Shown: positions 23,083 through 31,546, counted from the stretch's first letter. The stretch: 33,133 nucleotides of DNA from Rathayibacter rhapontici (GCF_001995175.1 NZ_MUKN01000043.1:1-33133); one strand, 5' to 3'. The notes: generated by a model not told the origin, from the sequence alone. Translations and numbers: made by a program.

Positions 23083-23412
23083 ATGGGCAGGATGATCTAC
23101 GACTCGACGACGGAGGCCGATTTCGACGACCGCCTGCTCGCGCATCTGCAGATCGTGATCGGCACGAAGCTCGGCAAGGGCGAGTCGTTCTACTTCTCGT
23201 GGCGGGACGCCGGAGCGGCCGGGGACGGACGCACGTCGCTGTGGCTGCACCCGGCGATCCCGCTGCGCTTCAAGTACTTCGGCGGGCGCGCCCCCTCGAT
23301 CAACCCGGAGTGGGTGCGTCGGCTGCTGATGGACTCGTACAGCGCCCAGGGGCTGCGGGTCTCGCCGGAGCCGGAGCACGCGGTGCACACGGCGGCGATC
23401 CCGACGGTGTGA
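23083..23412 (+). CDS. DUF7882-like small protein, copy 1
   Basis: This is a 109-residue protein of a family common in Microbacteriaceae, often left as hypothetical. It starts MGRMIYDSTTEADFDDRLLA and contains HLQIVIGTKLGKGESFYFSW, LWLHPAIPLRFKYFGGRAPS and INPEWVRRLLMDSY. The whole length resembles the gene at 30642-30971, roughly four residues in five being the same by eye. AGGGG lies just before the ATG. There is no signal peptide or membrane segment. Unlike the second copy, it has no overlapping partner downstream. Function is unknown. The family label is from memory of the MGRLxY...LHPAIPLRFKYFGGR pattern. Confidence 0.8.
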   Translation: MGRMIYDSTTEADFDDRLLAHLQIVIGTKLGKGESFYFSWRDAGAAGDGRTSLWLHPAIPLRFKYFGGRAPSINPEWVRRLLMDSYSAQGLRVSPEPEHAVHTAAIPTV

Positions 23413-23479
23413 GGGTCGGGCGAGGCCGACAGAGACCGACGATCACCGGTCGTTCGGCGATCAGGGACGATCGCGCGCG

Positions 23480-23785
23480 TCAGTGCACCCGGTCGGCCAG
23501 CCGGCCGATGATCCACTCACCCGTGGCACTGCGCGCCCGGACGAGGAGTCGCGTCACCGACGCGATGTCGGGCTCGTCCGGCTCGGCCGAGTCGTACTCG
23601 ATCACCATCGGCGTCGATTCCGACAGCGCGACCGTGGCGACCGAGAGCGAGGTTCCCTCGGCGACCCAGACGAACAGGCCCGACCCTCCGTCGCGGCGCA
23701 GGATCGCCGTCGCGTACTCGAGGCGGGTGAGAGTCGCGTCGTCGACCTGCAGGGACGGGAGGGAGGCGAGCTTCAGGACACCCAT
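23480..23785 (-). CDS. Hypothetical protein
   Basis: This small protein of about 101 residues starts MGVLKLASLPSLQVDDATLT and probably forms a beta-rich domain (GLFVWVAEGTSLSVATVALSE approximately, PMVIEYDSAEPDEPD) followed by a helix and the end RSATGEWIIGRLADRVH. The ribosome site is weak (GGGGCGG). It converges on the DUF7882-like gene with 67 bp between the stops. No family was recognised. Small genes of this kind cluster with DUF7882-like genes here and at 30445-31476. The region 23786-23958 upstream shows nothing recognisable. Confidence 0.6.
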   Translation of the reverse strand: MGVLKLASLPSLQVDDATLTRLEYATAILRRDGGSGLFVWVAEGTSLSVATVALSESTPMVIEYDSAEPDEPDIASVTRLLVRARSATGEWIIGRLADRVH

Positions 23786-23958
23786 GGCGCCGCCCCGCGC
23801 CGTGCTCGTGGTTCGTCCGTGCGTGCTGTGTCCATGCGTCTCCCCAACCCTCTGAGGCCTGTCGGCCGAGCATCGGGGTCCGGGATGCAGGGACAGGCTA
23901 CGCCTCGTCGCCGAGGAGGGCTCCGGGGTTGCGCATCGCGGGAAGGAGGAGACGGCGC

Positions 23959-25415
23959 TCAGCGGCGCACGCGGACCGTCTGCAAGGACGTGTCGGTGAC
24001 GTCGGGCACGGTCATCCCGATCTCGAGACCGGATCGCAGGTAGGAGAGGACGGCGCCCGTGAGGCGCTCACCCGGGACGAACGCGGGGATGCCCGGCGGG
24101 TAGGGCGTGGCGAGCTCGGCGGCGATCCGGCCCTCGGCCTCCCCGATGGGCACGGACTCGGTGCCGCCGAAGAACGCCTCGCGCGGGGTGCAGACCGAGT
24201 CGAGTTCGAGCTCGCCGGGATCGGGCAGGTCGATGCGCGCAGGCGCGGGCAGGTCCCCGGCGTGCGCCGAGAGGTCGCGGAGCGCCGCCAGCAGCCATCC
24301 GGTCGTCGTCTCGTCGTCGGCGATCGAGATCTCGACGCCGATGCGCCGGTGATCGCTGAGGCTGACATCGAGCGCGTGCTCGGCGCGGATCCAGTCGGCC
24401 GCCTGATAGCCGGAGACGCCGAGCCCGTCGAGGTCGATCACCGCGTGCAGGCGGTCGAGGTCGTGCGAGGCCTCGGCGCCGAGGAACTCCTCCTCGAGGA
24501 CGTGCAGTCCGTCGATCCGCTCGATCGAGGCGCGCACCCGCGTCGAGAGGTCGAGGGCGCCGCCCAGCAGACGGTCGCCCTCGCGCACCATGTGCCTCCG
24601 CCAGCCGTCCATCGCCGCGTAGACGAGCACGTTCGGGCTCGTGGTCATCAGCAGATCGGCGCACTGCGAGAGGTGCGACGGATCGACGAGGTCGCCCTGC
24701 ACGTGGAAGACCGAGCCCTGCTCGAGGCCGAGCCCCATCTTGTGCACGCTGACCACGCAGACGTCCGCACCCGCGCTCATCGCCCAGGTCGGCAGCGGCT
24801 CGTGGAAGGGCAGGTGCGCCCCCCACGCCTCGTCCACGATCAGCGGCTTGCCGTAGCGGTGGCAGACCTCGGCGATGCCGGCGATGTCGGCGCAGGTGCC
24901 GTACGGGGACGGACTGACGATCAGGCGCCGGCGGCGTCGGGGTGCCGCTTCCAGGCCTCCTCGACGTCGGCGGGCGAGGGCGCGTGCGAGAGGTGCTGCT
25001 CGCCGTCCCAGCGGGGCGCGACCCAGTAGGGCTGCAGACCCGAGAAGACCAGACCGGCGACCACCGACTTGTGCACGTCGCGCGCGACGATGATGCCGCC
25101 GGAGCAGCCCGCGACGGCGAGCATCGCGGCCTTGACCGACAGCGAGCTGCCGCACGTCGAGAACATCGTGTGCTCGGCGCCCACCGCCTCGGCCATCAGC
25201 TCCTCGGCCCTCTGGAGGTAGCCGTGCGAGGAGGAGCGGTCGTCGAGTCCGCTGGTGCTCAGCAGATCGCCGCGGAACACGTCCCGACCGAGCACGGCCA
25301 GCGTGTGCTCGTCCACGCCGCGGCCCTGCCGGTGCGCGGGAGGGGTGAAGCCGTAGCGGGCCCGCGCGTGGTAGTCGGCCACTCCGTCGAGCAGGGGTGC
25401 GTCGTCCTGGTGCAT
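23959..25415 (-). pseudogene. Orn/Lys/Arg decarboxylase, PLP-dependent (one frameshift)
   Basis: This fold-type I PLP enzyme would decarboxylate arginine, lysine or ornithine to a polyamine precursor. The first 164 codons read FTPPAHRQGRG, DLLSTSGLDDRSSSHGYLQ, TMFSTCGSSLSVKAAM and ARDVHKSVVAGL. A stop then follows at 24921 after HPDAAGA. One base added in the G run at 24924-24925 (plus strand) restores LIVSPSPYGTCADI, IVDEAWGAHLPFHE (the pyridine-binding Asp near 195), SVHKMGLGLEQGS (the PLP Lys near 226) and the C-terminal domain with GYQAADWIR and PPGIPAFVPGERL. The repaired length is about 485 residues, close to Bacillus SpeA. An assembly deletion is likelier than a real pseudogene. The YbdK-like gene ends 37 bp upstream on the same strand. 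Confidence 0.85.
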
Positions 25416-25452
25416 CGTCGTCTCTCGTCTCGTCGATCGGGTCGGAGGGGGG

Positions 25453-26642
25453 TCACGAGTGCCGCGCGACCGGCACCCGGGGCGGATCGACCGGCCGCGG
25501 CGGGGCGACGCCCTCGGGCAGCCCGACCGACACGGCGTCGCGCAGGTCCCCGCGAGCCGCCGCGGCGCGCTGCCGCTCCGCTCCGGTGCCGCGGTAGAGG
25601 ATGCGGTTCACACCCGAGCAGACCCGCGCCAGATCGCCGCTGCGCTCGAGGGCGGGACGGACCCGGGCCAGGAGGGCGTCGAGCACCACCGACGCGGCAC
25701 GGGGGCGCCCGGAGCGCGGATCGACGAGCGGCCCGAGTGTGCCCGTCAGGGCCGCCTGCCAGGACGCGAGACGCAGCACCGCGGTCGGGATCTCGTCCGG
25801 CGGCGATCCGCGGCGCCACTCCTCGGCGGCCGTCTCGACCATCGCGCGGGTGAGCAGCGCCAGGGTCGTCGCGCTGTCGACGTCGGCGCAGACGTCGGCC
25901 ACGCGGATCTCGACCGTGGGGTGCACGGCGGACAGGCGGGCGCGAGGTAGAGCATCCCGTTGTCCAGCAGAGTGCCCGTGGCCAGCATCCGCTCCTCGAA
26001 GGAGGTGTAGTCGACGACGGAGGAGAACACGTCGGTCGGTCCGGCCGAGGGCCAGCGGTGCCAGTCGAGGAAGCGGTAGCTGGCGTAGCCGCTGTCGGCT
26101 CCGTCGTGGAACGGCGAGTTCGCGCTCAGGGCGCGGAGCGCGGGCAGCCAGCCGCGGATCCGGTTCAGGACGGCGACGCCCTCCTCCGGCGACTCGATCC
26201 CGACGTGCACGTGCAGCGCGCAGGCCAGGCTCTCGCGCCCGGTGCAGCCGTAGCGGCGGGCCAGCTCCCGGTAGCGCGGAGTGTCGAAGGAGTGCGGCGA
26301 GCAGGGCAGCGGTGACGAGGCGACGGCGCTGGCTCGCGCGCCCAGCCGGCGCGCCAGGCCGTCGGCCAGCGCCCGTCCCGCGGTGAGCGCCCGGGTCAGC
26401 TCGGCGCCGCTCGTGAACGGTGCCGACACCACCTCGATCATCTCGTCCTGCATCTCGGCGACGAGGACCGTGCCGTCGGGAGCCGCGGCCTCGCGGGCGT
26501 GCGCGGCGAGGATCTGCGCCGCGACCGGGACCGGCGCTCCTGTCTCTGCGGACACCAGCAGCAGCTCCTCCTCGACGCCGACGGTCCTCGGTGCGGCGGT
26601 GCTCGTGGAGACGGTGCTCCTGCTCCGGGCAGTGGTTCTCAT
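25453..26642 (-). pseudogene. YbdK-type carboxylate-amine ligase (one frameshift)
   Basis: This ATP-dependent carboxylate-amine ligase belongs to the glutamate-cysteine ligase family 2 group. The N-terminus reads TVGVEEELLLVSAETGAPVP. MQDEMIEVVSAPFTS, CALHVHVGIESPEEG and SANSPFHDGADSGYASYRF follow, all typical of the YbdK family. The frame is lost after DNGMLYLA at about 25938-25942 in a G run. With one base added it continues RLSAVHPTVEIRVADVCAD to the stop at 25453, for about 396 residues, the normal length. The ATG at 26642 lacks a ribosome site. A GATACT hexamer 6 bp before it suggests a leaderless transcript. It diverges from the NAGGN-type amidotransferase gene and may supply a gamma-glutamyl compound; the substrates are unknown. 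Confidence 0.85.
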
Positions 26643-26648
26643 GGCGTC

Positions 26649-26654
26649 AGTATC
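26649..26654 (-). promoter_or_regulatory. -10 of a probably leaderless transcript
   Basis: GATACT on the minus strand is separated by exactly 6 bp from the ATG at 26642. Transcription would then start at or next to the A of the start codon. No ribosome site is present, which agrees with leaderless translation, common in actinobacteria. Confidence 0.5.
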
Positions 26655-26845
26655 GGAACGCCCGATCCGCCGCACGCAGAGGCTTGCCACGGACGCCCCG
26701 GGCGGCGATCATGCCGCGCCGCCCGCTCGCGCGAACCACACGGCACCGCCTCCGGGCAAGGGGGTGCATCGAGGACACCGGGCGCGGATAGGACTTCGAG
26801 GACGGCAGCGCTCCAGGACCGACGCGCTGCAGCAGGAGGAGCACC

Positions 26846-28624
26846 ATGTGCGGCATCGCCGGCGAGATCAGGACCGACGGGGCGGAGGCGGATCGCGACG
26901 TCGTGGGGAGGATGACCGCGGCGCTCGCCGCCAGGGGACCCGACGGCGAGGGGCTCTGGAGCGACGGACCGGTGGCGCTCGGGCACCGGCGGCTGAGCAT
27001 CATCGACCTCTCCGACGCCTCCGCGCAGCCGATGACCGACGACGCGGCCGGTCTCGCGATCGTCTTCAACGGCTGCATCTACAACCACCGGGAGCTCCGG
27101 GCGGAGCTGGGCCCGCAGTGCTTCCGCACGTCGGGAGACACGGAGGTGATCCTGCGCGCCTACGAGCGCTGGGGGCTCGACTTCGTGCAGCACCTCGTCG
27201 GCATGTTCGCGATCGTCCTCGTCGACCGGGCGGCGGGGCGGGTGGTGCTCGTCCGCGACCGCCTCGGCATCAAGCCGCTGTACGTCACCCGCGTCGGGGC
27301 GGCCGTGCGCGTCGCCTCGACGCTCCCTGCGCTGCTCGCGGGCGGCGGGGTCGACACCCGGATCGACGACGTGGCGCTCCACCACTACCTCAGCTGGCAC
27401 TCCATCGTGCCTGCGCCCCGGACGATCCTGCGGGGCGTCCGCAAGCTGCCGCCCGCGACGCTGCGGGTGATCGACCGCGACGGCTCCGAACGGGACCTGC
27501 GCTACTGGGAGCCGCGCTACGAGCGGGATCCCGAGCGCGCCTCCTGGAGCGACGCCGACTGGCGCGAGGCGGTGCACGACGCGCTGCGCACCGCTGTGCG
27601 GCGCCGGACCGTGGCCGACGTGCCCGTCGGCGTCCTCCTCTCGGGCGGAGTGGACTCGAGCCTGATCGTCGAGCTCCTCGCCGAGGAGGGGCTCGCGGAC
27701 GGGATCGAGACGTTCTCGATCGGCTTCGAGGACCGAGGGGGCCGCGCCGGCGACGAGTTCCGCTGGTCGGACGCGGTCGCGCAGCGCTTCGGGACGGCGC
27801 ACCACCGCCTCCGGGTCGGCGTGGACGACCTGCCCTCGGCCGTCTGCGCCGCGGTCGGCGCGATGTCGGAGCCGATGGGCACCCACGACGCGACCGCCTT
27901 CTTCCTCCTCGCGCGGGCCGTCTCGGAGCACGTCACGGTCGTGCAGTCGGGGCAGGGCGCCGACGAGGTGTTCGGCGGCTACGGCTACCACCGGATCGAC
28001 CCGGGCGCGCGGCGGAAGGACGCCTACCGCGCGTTCACCCGCGCGTTCCGCGACCGCCCGCACCGGAGCGTCCTGCGCGCGGTCGAGGACGAGCACGCGC
28101 TCCTCGAGGACCCCAGCGGCGCGCTCGTGAAGTCCGCGTTCCGGTCGGGCGGTGCCGACACTCCGCTGGACGTCGTGCTGCGGCTCGACACCCACGTGCT
28201 CATGCCCGACGACCCGGTGAAGCGCGTCGACACGATGACGATGGCCTGGGGAGTGGAGGCGCGCGTGCCGTTCCTGGATCACGAGCTCGTCGAGCTGGTC
28301 GCGGCGGCGCCTCCGCACCTCAAGTCCGGTCGCGGGGGCAAGACGCTGCTGAAGGACATCGCGCGCCCGCTGCTCCCGGAGGGCGTGGTGGACCGGCCCA
28401 AGGGGTACTTCCCGGTGCCGGACCTGCTCGAGCCGACCGGGCCGCTGCTCGACCTCGTCGAGGACGCCCTCGACTCCGAGACGGCGCGGGGCCGCGGGCT
28501 GCTGCGGCGCGGCTTCGTCGACGAGATGCTCGTCGATCCGGGGGCGCTGCTGCCCACCGGGGGCAACCGGCTCTGGCAGCTCGCGGTGCTCGAGCTGTGG
28601 CTGCAGGAGCACGGGATCCGGTGA
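26846..28624 (+). CDS. N-acetylglutaminylglutamine-type amidotransferase (AsnB family)
   Basis: This glutamine-dependent amidotransferase has about 592 residues. The N-terminal Ntn domain has Cys2 as nucleophile (MCGIAGEIR), with RGPDGEG and FNGCIYNHRELR. The Cys in FNGCIYN, where ordinary AsnB has Glu, marks the enzyme that makes N-acetylglutaminylglutamine amide, an osmoprotectant dipeptide. So do LPALLAGGGVDTRID, HHYLSWHSIVPAPRTILRG and VQSGQGADEVFGGYGYH. The ATP-pyrophosphatase motif SGGVDS is at 266-271. AGGAGG lies 6 nt before the ATG. Its usual partner, the Ngg ligase/acetyltransferase, is not in the window. The divergent neighbours are a YbdK-type ligase and a decarboxylase. The family call is strong; the product in this organism is inferred. 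Confidence 0.92.
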   Translation: MCGIAGEIRTDGAEADRDVVGRMTAALAARGPDGEGLWSDGPVALGHRRLSIIDLSDASAQPMTDDAAGLAIVFNGCIYNHRELRAELGPQCFRTSGDTEVILRAYERWGLDFVQHLVGMFAIVLVDRAAGRVVLVRDRLGIKPLYVTRVGAAVRVASTLPALLAGGGVDTRIDDVALHHYLSWHSIVPAPRTILRGVRKLPPATLRVIDRDGSERDLRYWEPRYERDPERASWSDADWREAVHDALRTAVRRRTVADVPVGVLLSGGVDSSLIVELLAEEGLADGIETFSIGFEDRGGRAGDEFRWSDAVAQRFGTAHHRLRVGVDDLPSAVCAAVGAMSEPMGTHDATAFFLLARAVSEHVTVVQSGQGADEVFGGYGYHRIDPGARRKDAYRAFTRAFRDRPHRSVLRAVEDEHALLEDPSGALVKSAFRSGGADTPLDVVLRLDTHVLMPDDPVKRVDTMTMAWGVEARVPFLDHELVELVAAAPPHLKSGRGGKTLLKDIARPLLPEGVVDRPKGYFPVPDLLEPTGPLLDLVEDALDSETARGRGLLRRGFVDEMLVDPGALLPTGGNRLWQLAVLELWLQEHGIR

Positions 28625-28926
28625 GGAGCATGCAGCGCGTGCGCCGCCCGGAGCCCCGCGAGGAGGGCGTCCTGGTGCTCGGGTCGACGGAGGAGGAGCT
28701 CGCGCTGCTCCTGCGCGAACTGGCGTCGATCGCGCAGTCGCCGTGCCTCGACGCGCGCACGGCGGCGATCGAGCGCCGCCGTGCGCTGCAGGAGGAGGCG
28801 GCGGGCTGGTCCGCGCTCCCGGCGCGCGACGTCCGGCGGGTCAGAGTGCGGCTGCGACTCGAGCGCGAGAACCTGCGACGCGGACGGATCGGCTGCCGCC
28901 ACGTCCTCGATCCGCCCGGACGGTAG
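28621..28926 (+). CDS. Hypothetical protein coupled to the amidotransferase
   Basis: This is a protein of about 101 residues, unrecognised. The GTG at 28621 overlaps the amidotransferase stop by 4 bp (GTGA), and AGGAG lies 11 nt upstream. The ATG at 28630 is a weaker alternative, because its purine stretch is too close. The sequence is mostly charged helix, for example STEEELALLLRELASIAQ and RTAAIERRRALQEEAAGW. It ends in an Arg-rich stretch with one Cys-His pair (GCRHVLDPPGR). The overlap implies co-translation and perhaps a regulatory or assembly role for the amidotransferase, which the sequence does not prove. Confidence 0.6.
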   Translation: MRSMQRVRRPEPREEGVLVLGSTEEELALLLRELASIAQSPCLDARTAAIERRRALQEEAAGWSALPARDVRRVRVRLRLERENLRRGRIGCRHVLDPPGR

Positions 28927-29013
28927 CAGCCGCCGCCGGAGGGGTAAACCCTCTCCGCGTCCGGGCCGGGGGCGACGTACCGTCGCCGGATCGATCGAGG
29001 AGAGGCGGAGACG

Positions 29014-29301
29014 ATGTCCGACGAGATCCCCCAGTGGGTGCGCTTCGCGCGCAAGGAGCCGCAGACCGCCACCGTCGGTTCGCGGCGGATCGAGATCGGC
29101 GCCCCCGATCCTGTCGCGGGCGAGGTGCTGCTGACGGTGTCCGAGGACGGCGTGCCGATCGGGTACGTGCTGCCGACGGATCCGCCGACCTCTCTCCGGC
29201 GGACCGGGGAGCGGACGCCTCGGCCGGTCGGCACGATGCAGGACCTCGTCGACATCCTGGCGCCCGTGCGCGCCGTCCCTCCCGCGCGGAGCAGCGGATG
29301 A
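29014..29301 (+). CDS. Hypothetical protein
   Basis: This small soluble protein of about 95 residues starts MSDEIPQWVRFARKEPQTA with GCGGAG 5 nt upstream. A beta-rich middle (RRIEIGAPDPVAGEVLLTV, GVPIGYVLPTDPPT) is followed by a short helical segment (MQDLVDILAPVRAV). No family was recognised. Its stop overlaps the next small gene by 4 bp (ATGA), and that gene precedes the sugar-kinase gene by 16 bp, so the three form one operon. TACCGT at 28978-28983 is a possible -10. Confidence 0.65.
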   Translation: MSDEIPQWVRFARKEPQTATVGSRRIEIGAPDPVAGEVLLTVSEDGVPIGYVLPTDPPTSLRRTGERTPRPVGTMQDLVDILAPVRAVPPARSSG

Positions 29302-29507
29302 GCGGGGCGCGGCTCCACATCGGCATCCGGTTCCACGCCGCCGACGATCCGGCGAGCGAGGAGTGGACGGTGCGCTCGGTCGACGAGCGCGGCGGAGTGG
29401 TCTGCGAGAGCGCCACGGGCCGGCGCACCTTCTCGAGGGGCGCCGTCGAGGACGGCATCTCCCGCACCGCGGAGGCGACCAGCGCCTTCGACGACACGCG
29501 GGCGTGA
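29298..29507 (+). CDS. Hypothetical protein
   Basis: This small protein of about 69 residues has an ATG overlapping the upstream stop (ATGA) and GGAG 7 nt before it. It reads MSGARLHIGIRFHAADDPAS, then EEWTVRSVDERGGVVCESA and RRTFSRGAVEDGISRTAE. This suggests a compact beta domain with a short C-terminal helix. No family was recognised. The overlap and the 16-bp gap to the kinase gene support it as a real operon member. Confidence 0.65.
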   Translation: MSGARLHIGIRFHAADDPASEEWTVRSVDERGGVVCESATGRRTFSRGAVEDGISRTAEATSAFDDTRA

Positions 29508-29523
29508 CGGAGGAGGTCCTCGG

Positions 29524-30417
29524 ATGAGCGGCGTGCTCGTGCTGGGTCAGATCGCGCGCGATCTCGTGCTGGCCGTGCCTCGGGTGCCCGAGGGCGGTGG
29601 CAGCGCGACGGTGCGCGCGAGACGCGAGGTGCTCGGCGGCAAGGGCGCCAACCAGGCGGTCGCGCTCGCGCAGCTCGGCGCCGAGGTCGACCTGATCGGA
29701 GTGGCGGGTCGGGACGCGGTGGGCGAAGCGCTGGTGGCGCGGCTGCGCACCGACGGCATCGGGGTGCGCTACGTGGCGCGACGCGGCGCCTCCGCTCTGC
29801 TGGTCGACGTGGTCGACGCCGACGGGGTCTCGCGGCTGCTCGAGGACGTTCCGGAGGAGTCCCTCGTGCGAGGCGCGGACGTGGCGGCCGTGCGCGAGCT
29901 GGACCGGTGGGACACGGTGAGCCTCCAGCTGCAGCAGCCCGCGGCGGCGGTGCTGCGGCTCGCGCGGCGCGCGTCGGCGGCGGGGCTCCGGGTCGTGCTC
30001 GACGGGGCCGTGCAGGGCGGGGAGGCCGACGAGCTGCTCCGGCTCGCCGAGGTGCTGCGCGCCGACGCCGACGAGGCCTCGGAGCTGGTCGGCGGGACGG
30101 TGCGCACGGCGTCGGAGGCGGCGGACGCCGCCGACCTCCTCCGCTCGCGCGGGCCCGCGATCGTCGCCGTGGCGAGCGAGGACGGCAACACGATCGCCTG
30201 GGGGCGGCACCGGGTGCACGTGCCGTTCGGCGAGCTCGTGCCGGTCGACCGCACGGGCGGTGGCGACTCCTTCGTCGCGGGGCTCGTCCAGGGACTGCGG
30301 CGGGGACTCGGACCGGAGGCCGCGGGACGCTGGGCCACCGCGTGCTCGGGATCCACCGTCGCCCGGCTGGGCGGGCGGCCGTATCTCGTCGAGACGGTCG
30401 CGCACGCCGGCACGTGA
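29524..30417 (+). CDS. PfkB-family carbohydrate kinase (ribokinase-like)
   Basis: This ATP-dependent sugar kinase has about 297 residues. The first signature is GGKGANQAVALAQLG at 38-52, and the C-terminal signature VDRTGGGDSFVAGLVQGL places the catalytic base at Asp248. The usual DTxGAGD motif here reads DRTGGGD, a mild departure in the anion hole. The opening MSGVLVLGQIARDLVLAVPRV fits ribokinase-type enzymes, but ribose cannot be separated from adenosine or other sugars by eye. GGAGG lies 9 nt before the ATG. It is third in an operon behind two short unknown genes and converges on the gene ending at 30445. Confidence 0.9.
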   Translation: MSGVLVLGQIARDLVLAVPRVPEGGGSATVRARREVLGGKGANQAVALAQLGAEVDLIGVAGRDAVGEALVARLRTDGIGVRYVARRGASALLVDVVDADGVSRLLEDVPEESLVRGADVAAVRELDRWDTVSLQLQQPAAAVLRLARRASAAGLRVVLDGAVQGGEADELLRLAEVLRADADEASELVGGTVRTASEAADAADLLRSRGPAIVAVASEDGNTIAWGRHRVHVPFGELVPVDRTGGGDSFVAGLVQGLRRGLGPEAAGRWATACSGSTVARLGGRPYLVETVAHAGT

Positions 30418-30444
30418 CGGTGCTGCTCCGGGGACGTGGCGGTG

Positions 30445-30645
30445 CTACTCCGGAGCGCTGATCGCGAGGGGGACCCCCGGCGTGATCAGGAGATGCGCGC
30501 TGCGGGCGTCGGCCTCGCCCTCGGCGACCTCGAGCCAGTGCGGCTCGGAAGCGAGCGCCTCGGCCACGCGGGCCTGCACCTCGTCGATCGTGACGTCGGC
30601 TAGGGAGTACCGGCGTCCGCCGTACTGGAGCTCGACCCGCTTCAT
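30445..30645 (-). CDS. Small protein coupled to DUF7882-like copy 2
   Basis: This product of about 66 residues starts MKRVELQYGGRRYSLADVTI and ends AHLLITPGVPLAISAPE. Its ATG overlaps the stop of the DUF7882-like gene by 4 bp (ATGA), so it is translationally coupled. It resembles the first 60 residues of the protein at 31093-31476 (MRRLHYAGGVMLVGDAT to AHLLLGPASQLSS), pointing to one small domain family. Function is unknown. Confidence 0.7.
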   Translation of the reverse strand: MKRVELQYGGRRYSLADVTIDEVQARVAEALASEPHWLEVAEGEADARSAHLLITPGVPLAISAPE

Positions 30646-30971
30646 GCGCTGACCGCCACTCGGTCCGGCACGGCCGACTCCGGCTCGGGCGTGATGCGCA
30701 GGCCCTGGCCCGCGTACGAGTCCTGGAGCAGGCGGCGGATCCACTCCGGATTGATCGACGGAGCCCGGCCGCCGAAGTACTTGAACCGCAGGGGGATCGC
30801 CGGGTGCAGCCAGAGCGCGGTGCGGCCGTTGCCGACTCCGCCGGTGTCCTTCCACGAGAGGTAGAAGCTCTCTCCCTTGCCCAGCTTGGTGCCGATGACG
30901 ACCTGGAGGTGGGCGAGGATCCTGTCCTCGAAGTCCGCCTCGGTGCTCGAGTCGTAGAACAGCCTGCCCAT
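30642..30971 (-). CDS. DUF7882-like small protein, copy 2
   Basis: This is a 109-residue paralogue of the protein at 23083-23412. It has the same length and nearly the same core: MGRLFYDSSTEADFEDRILA, HLQVVIGTKLGKGESFYLSW, LWLHPAIPLRFKYFGGRAPS and INPEWIRRLLQDSYAGQG. The divergence is mostly in the last ten residues. GGGAG lies upstream of the ATG. It is followed by an overlapping 66-residue gene. TAGCGT at 31050-31045 as -10 would give a leader close to 70 nt, as for copy 1. Function is unknown. Two copies 7.5 kb apart suggest duplication or a small dispersed family. Confidence 0.8.
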   Translation of the reverse strand: MGRLFYDSSTEADFEDRILAHLQVVIGTKLGKGESFYLSWKDTGGVGNGRTALWLHPAIPLRFKYFGGRAPSINPEWIRRLLQDSYAGQGLRITPEPESAVPDRVAVSA

Positions 30972-31044
30972 GGTGTCTCCCGCCGTTGCCGGCGCCCGGG
31001 GCGGACGCCGTGCTCCGCGCGCTCCGGTTCCGCGCAGATCCTCT

Positions 31045-31050
31045 ACGCTA
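31045..31050 (-). promoter_or_regulatory. -10 candidate for DUF7882-like copy 2
   Basis: TAGCGT on the minus strand begins 79 bp before the ATG at 30971. The corresponding hexamer of copy 1 begins 81 bp before its ATG. The -35 regions do not align. Confidence 0.45.
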
Positions 31051-31092
31051 CGGGGGCGCTGGGGATTTCCACGCGGGGGTTGACGGAGTGGA

Positions 31093-31476
31093 TCAGGTGC
31101 CGGGCGAGGCCGAGTCGGTGCTCTGGCCGAGGACGTCGGTGAAGTCGAGGAAGTCGACGTCGGGGTTGTCGGTCATCTCGTCGCTCCACGACGGCCGGGC
31201 GGGCTGCATCCGCCGCGCCTCGAGCTCGATGCGGGCGACGACCCCCTCGTCCAGCGGATCCTCGCCCTGGCTGTTCTCGACGGGGGTCGAGGAGAGCTGG
31301 CTGGCGGGACCGAGGAGCAGGTGGGCGTGGGCGCGGCTCCCGCCCTCGGTCACGACCGGGATCTGCACCACGTCGGACTCGCCGACGTCGGCGAGCGCCC
31401 TCGCGTAGCGGAGGACGGCCTTGCAGGTCGCGTCCCCGACGAGCATGACGCCGCCGGCGTAGTGCAGTCTTCGCAT
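31093..31476 (-). CDS. Hypothetical protein with a DUF7882-associated small domain
   Basis: This protein of about 127 residues starts MRRLHYAGGVMLVGDATCKA. Its first 60 residues resemble the 66-residue partner of DUF7882-like copy 2. The rest is acidic and low in predicted structure (ENSQGEDPLDEG, SWSDEMTDNPDVDFLDFTDV). The ATG at 31476 has no obvious ribosome site. An upstream TTG at 31524 is in frame but less likely. No membrane segment or signal peptide is visible. It lies 121 bp upstream of the DUF7882-like gene on the same strand, with a separate promoter between them. Confidence 0.65.
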   Translation of the reverse strand: MRRLHYAGGVMLVGDATCKAVLRYARALADVGESDVVQIPVVTEGGSRAHAHLLLGPASQLSSTPVENSQGEDPLDEGVVARIELEARRMQPARPSWSDEMTDNPDVDFLDFTDVLGQSTDSASPGT

Positions 31477-31546
31477 GCCGACACGATCACCGACTGCTGC
31501 CCACCGGGTGAAGAGGGTTGCCAACCGGGGGCGGGGGTGGGCGGAA

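Noticed and set aside
29014-30417. Ribokinase operon linked to the galactan regulon
   Set aside because: No operator copy was found upstream and the neighbours are unknown small genes, so no link was claimed.
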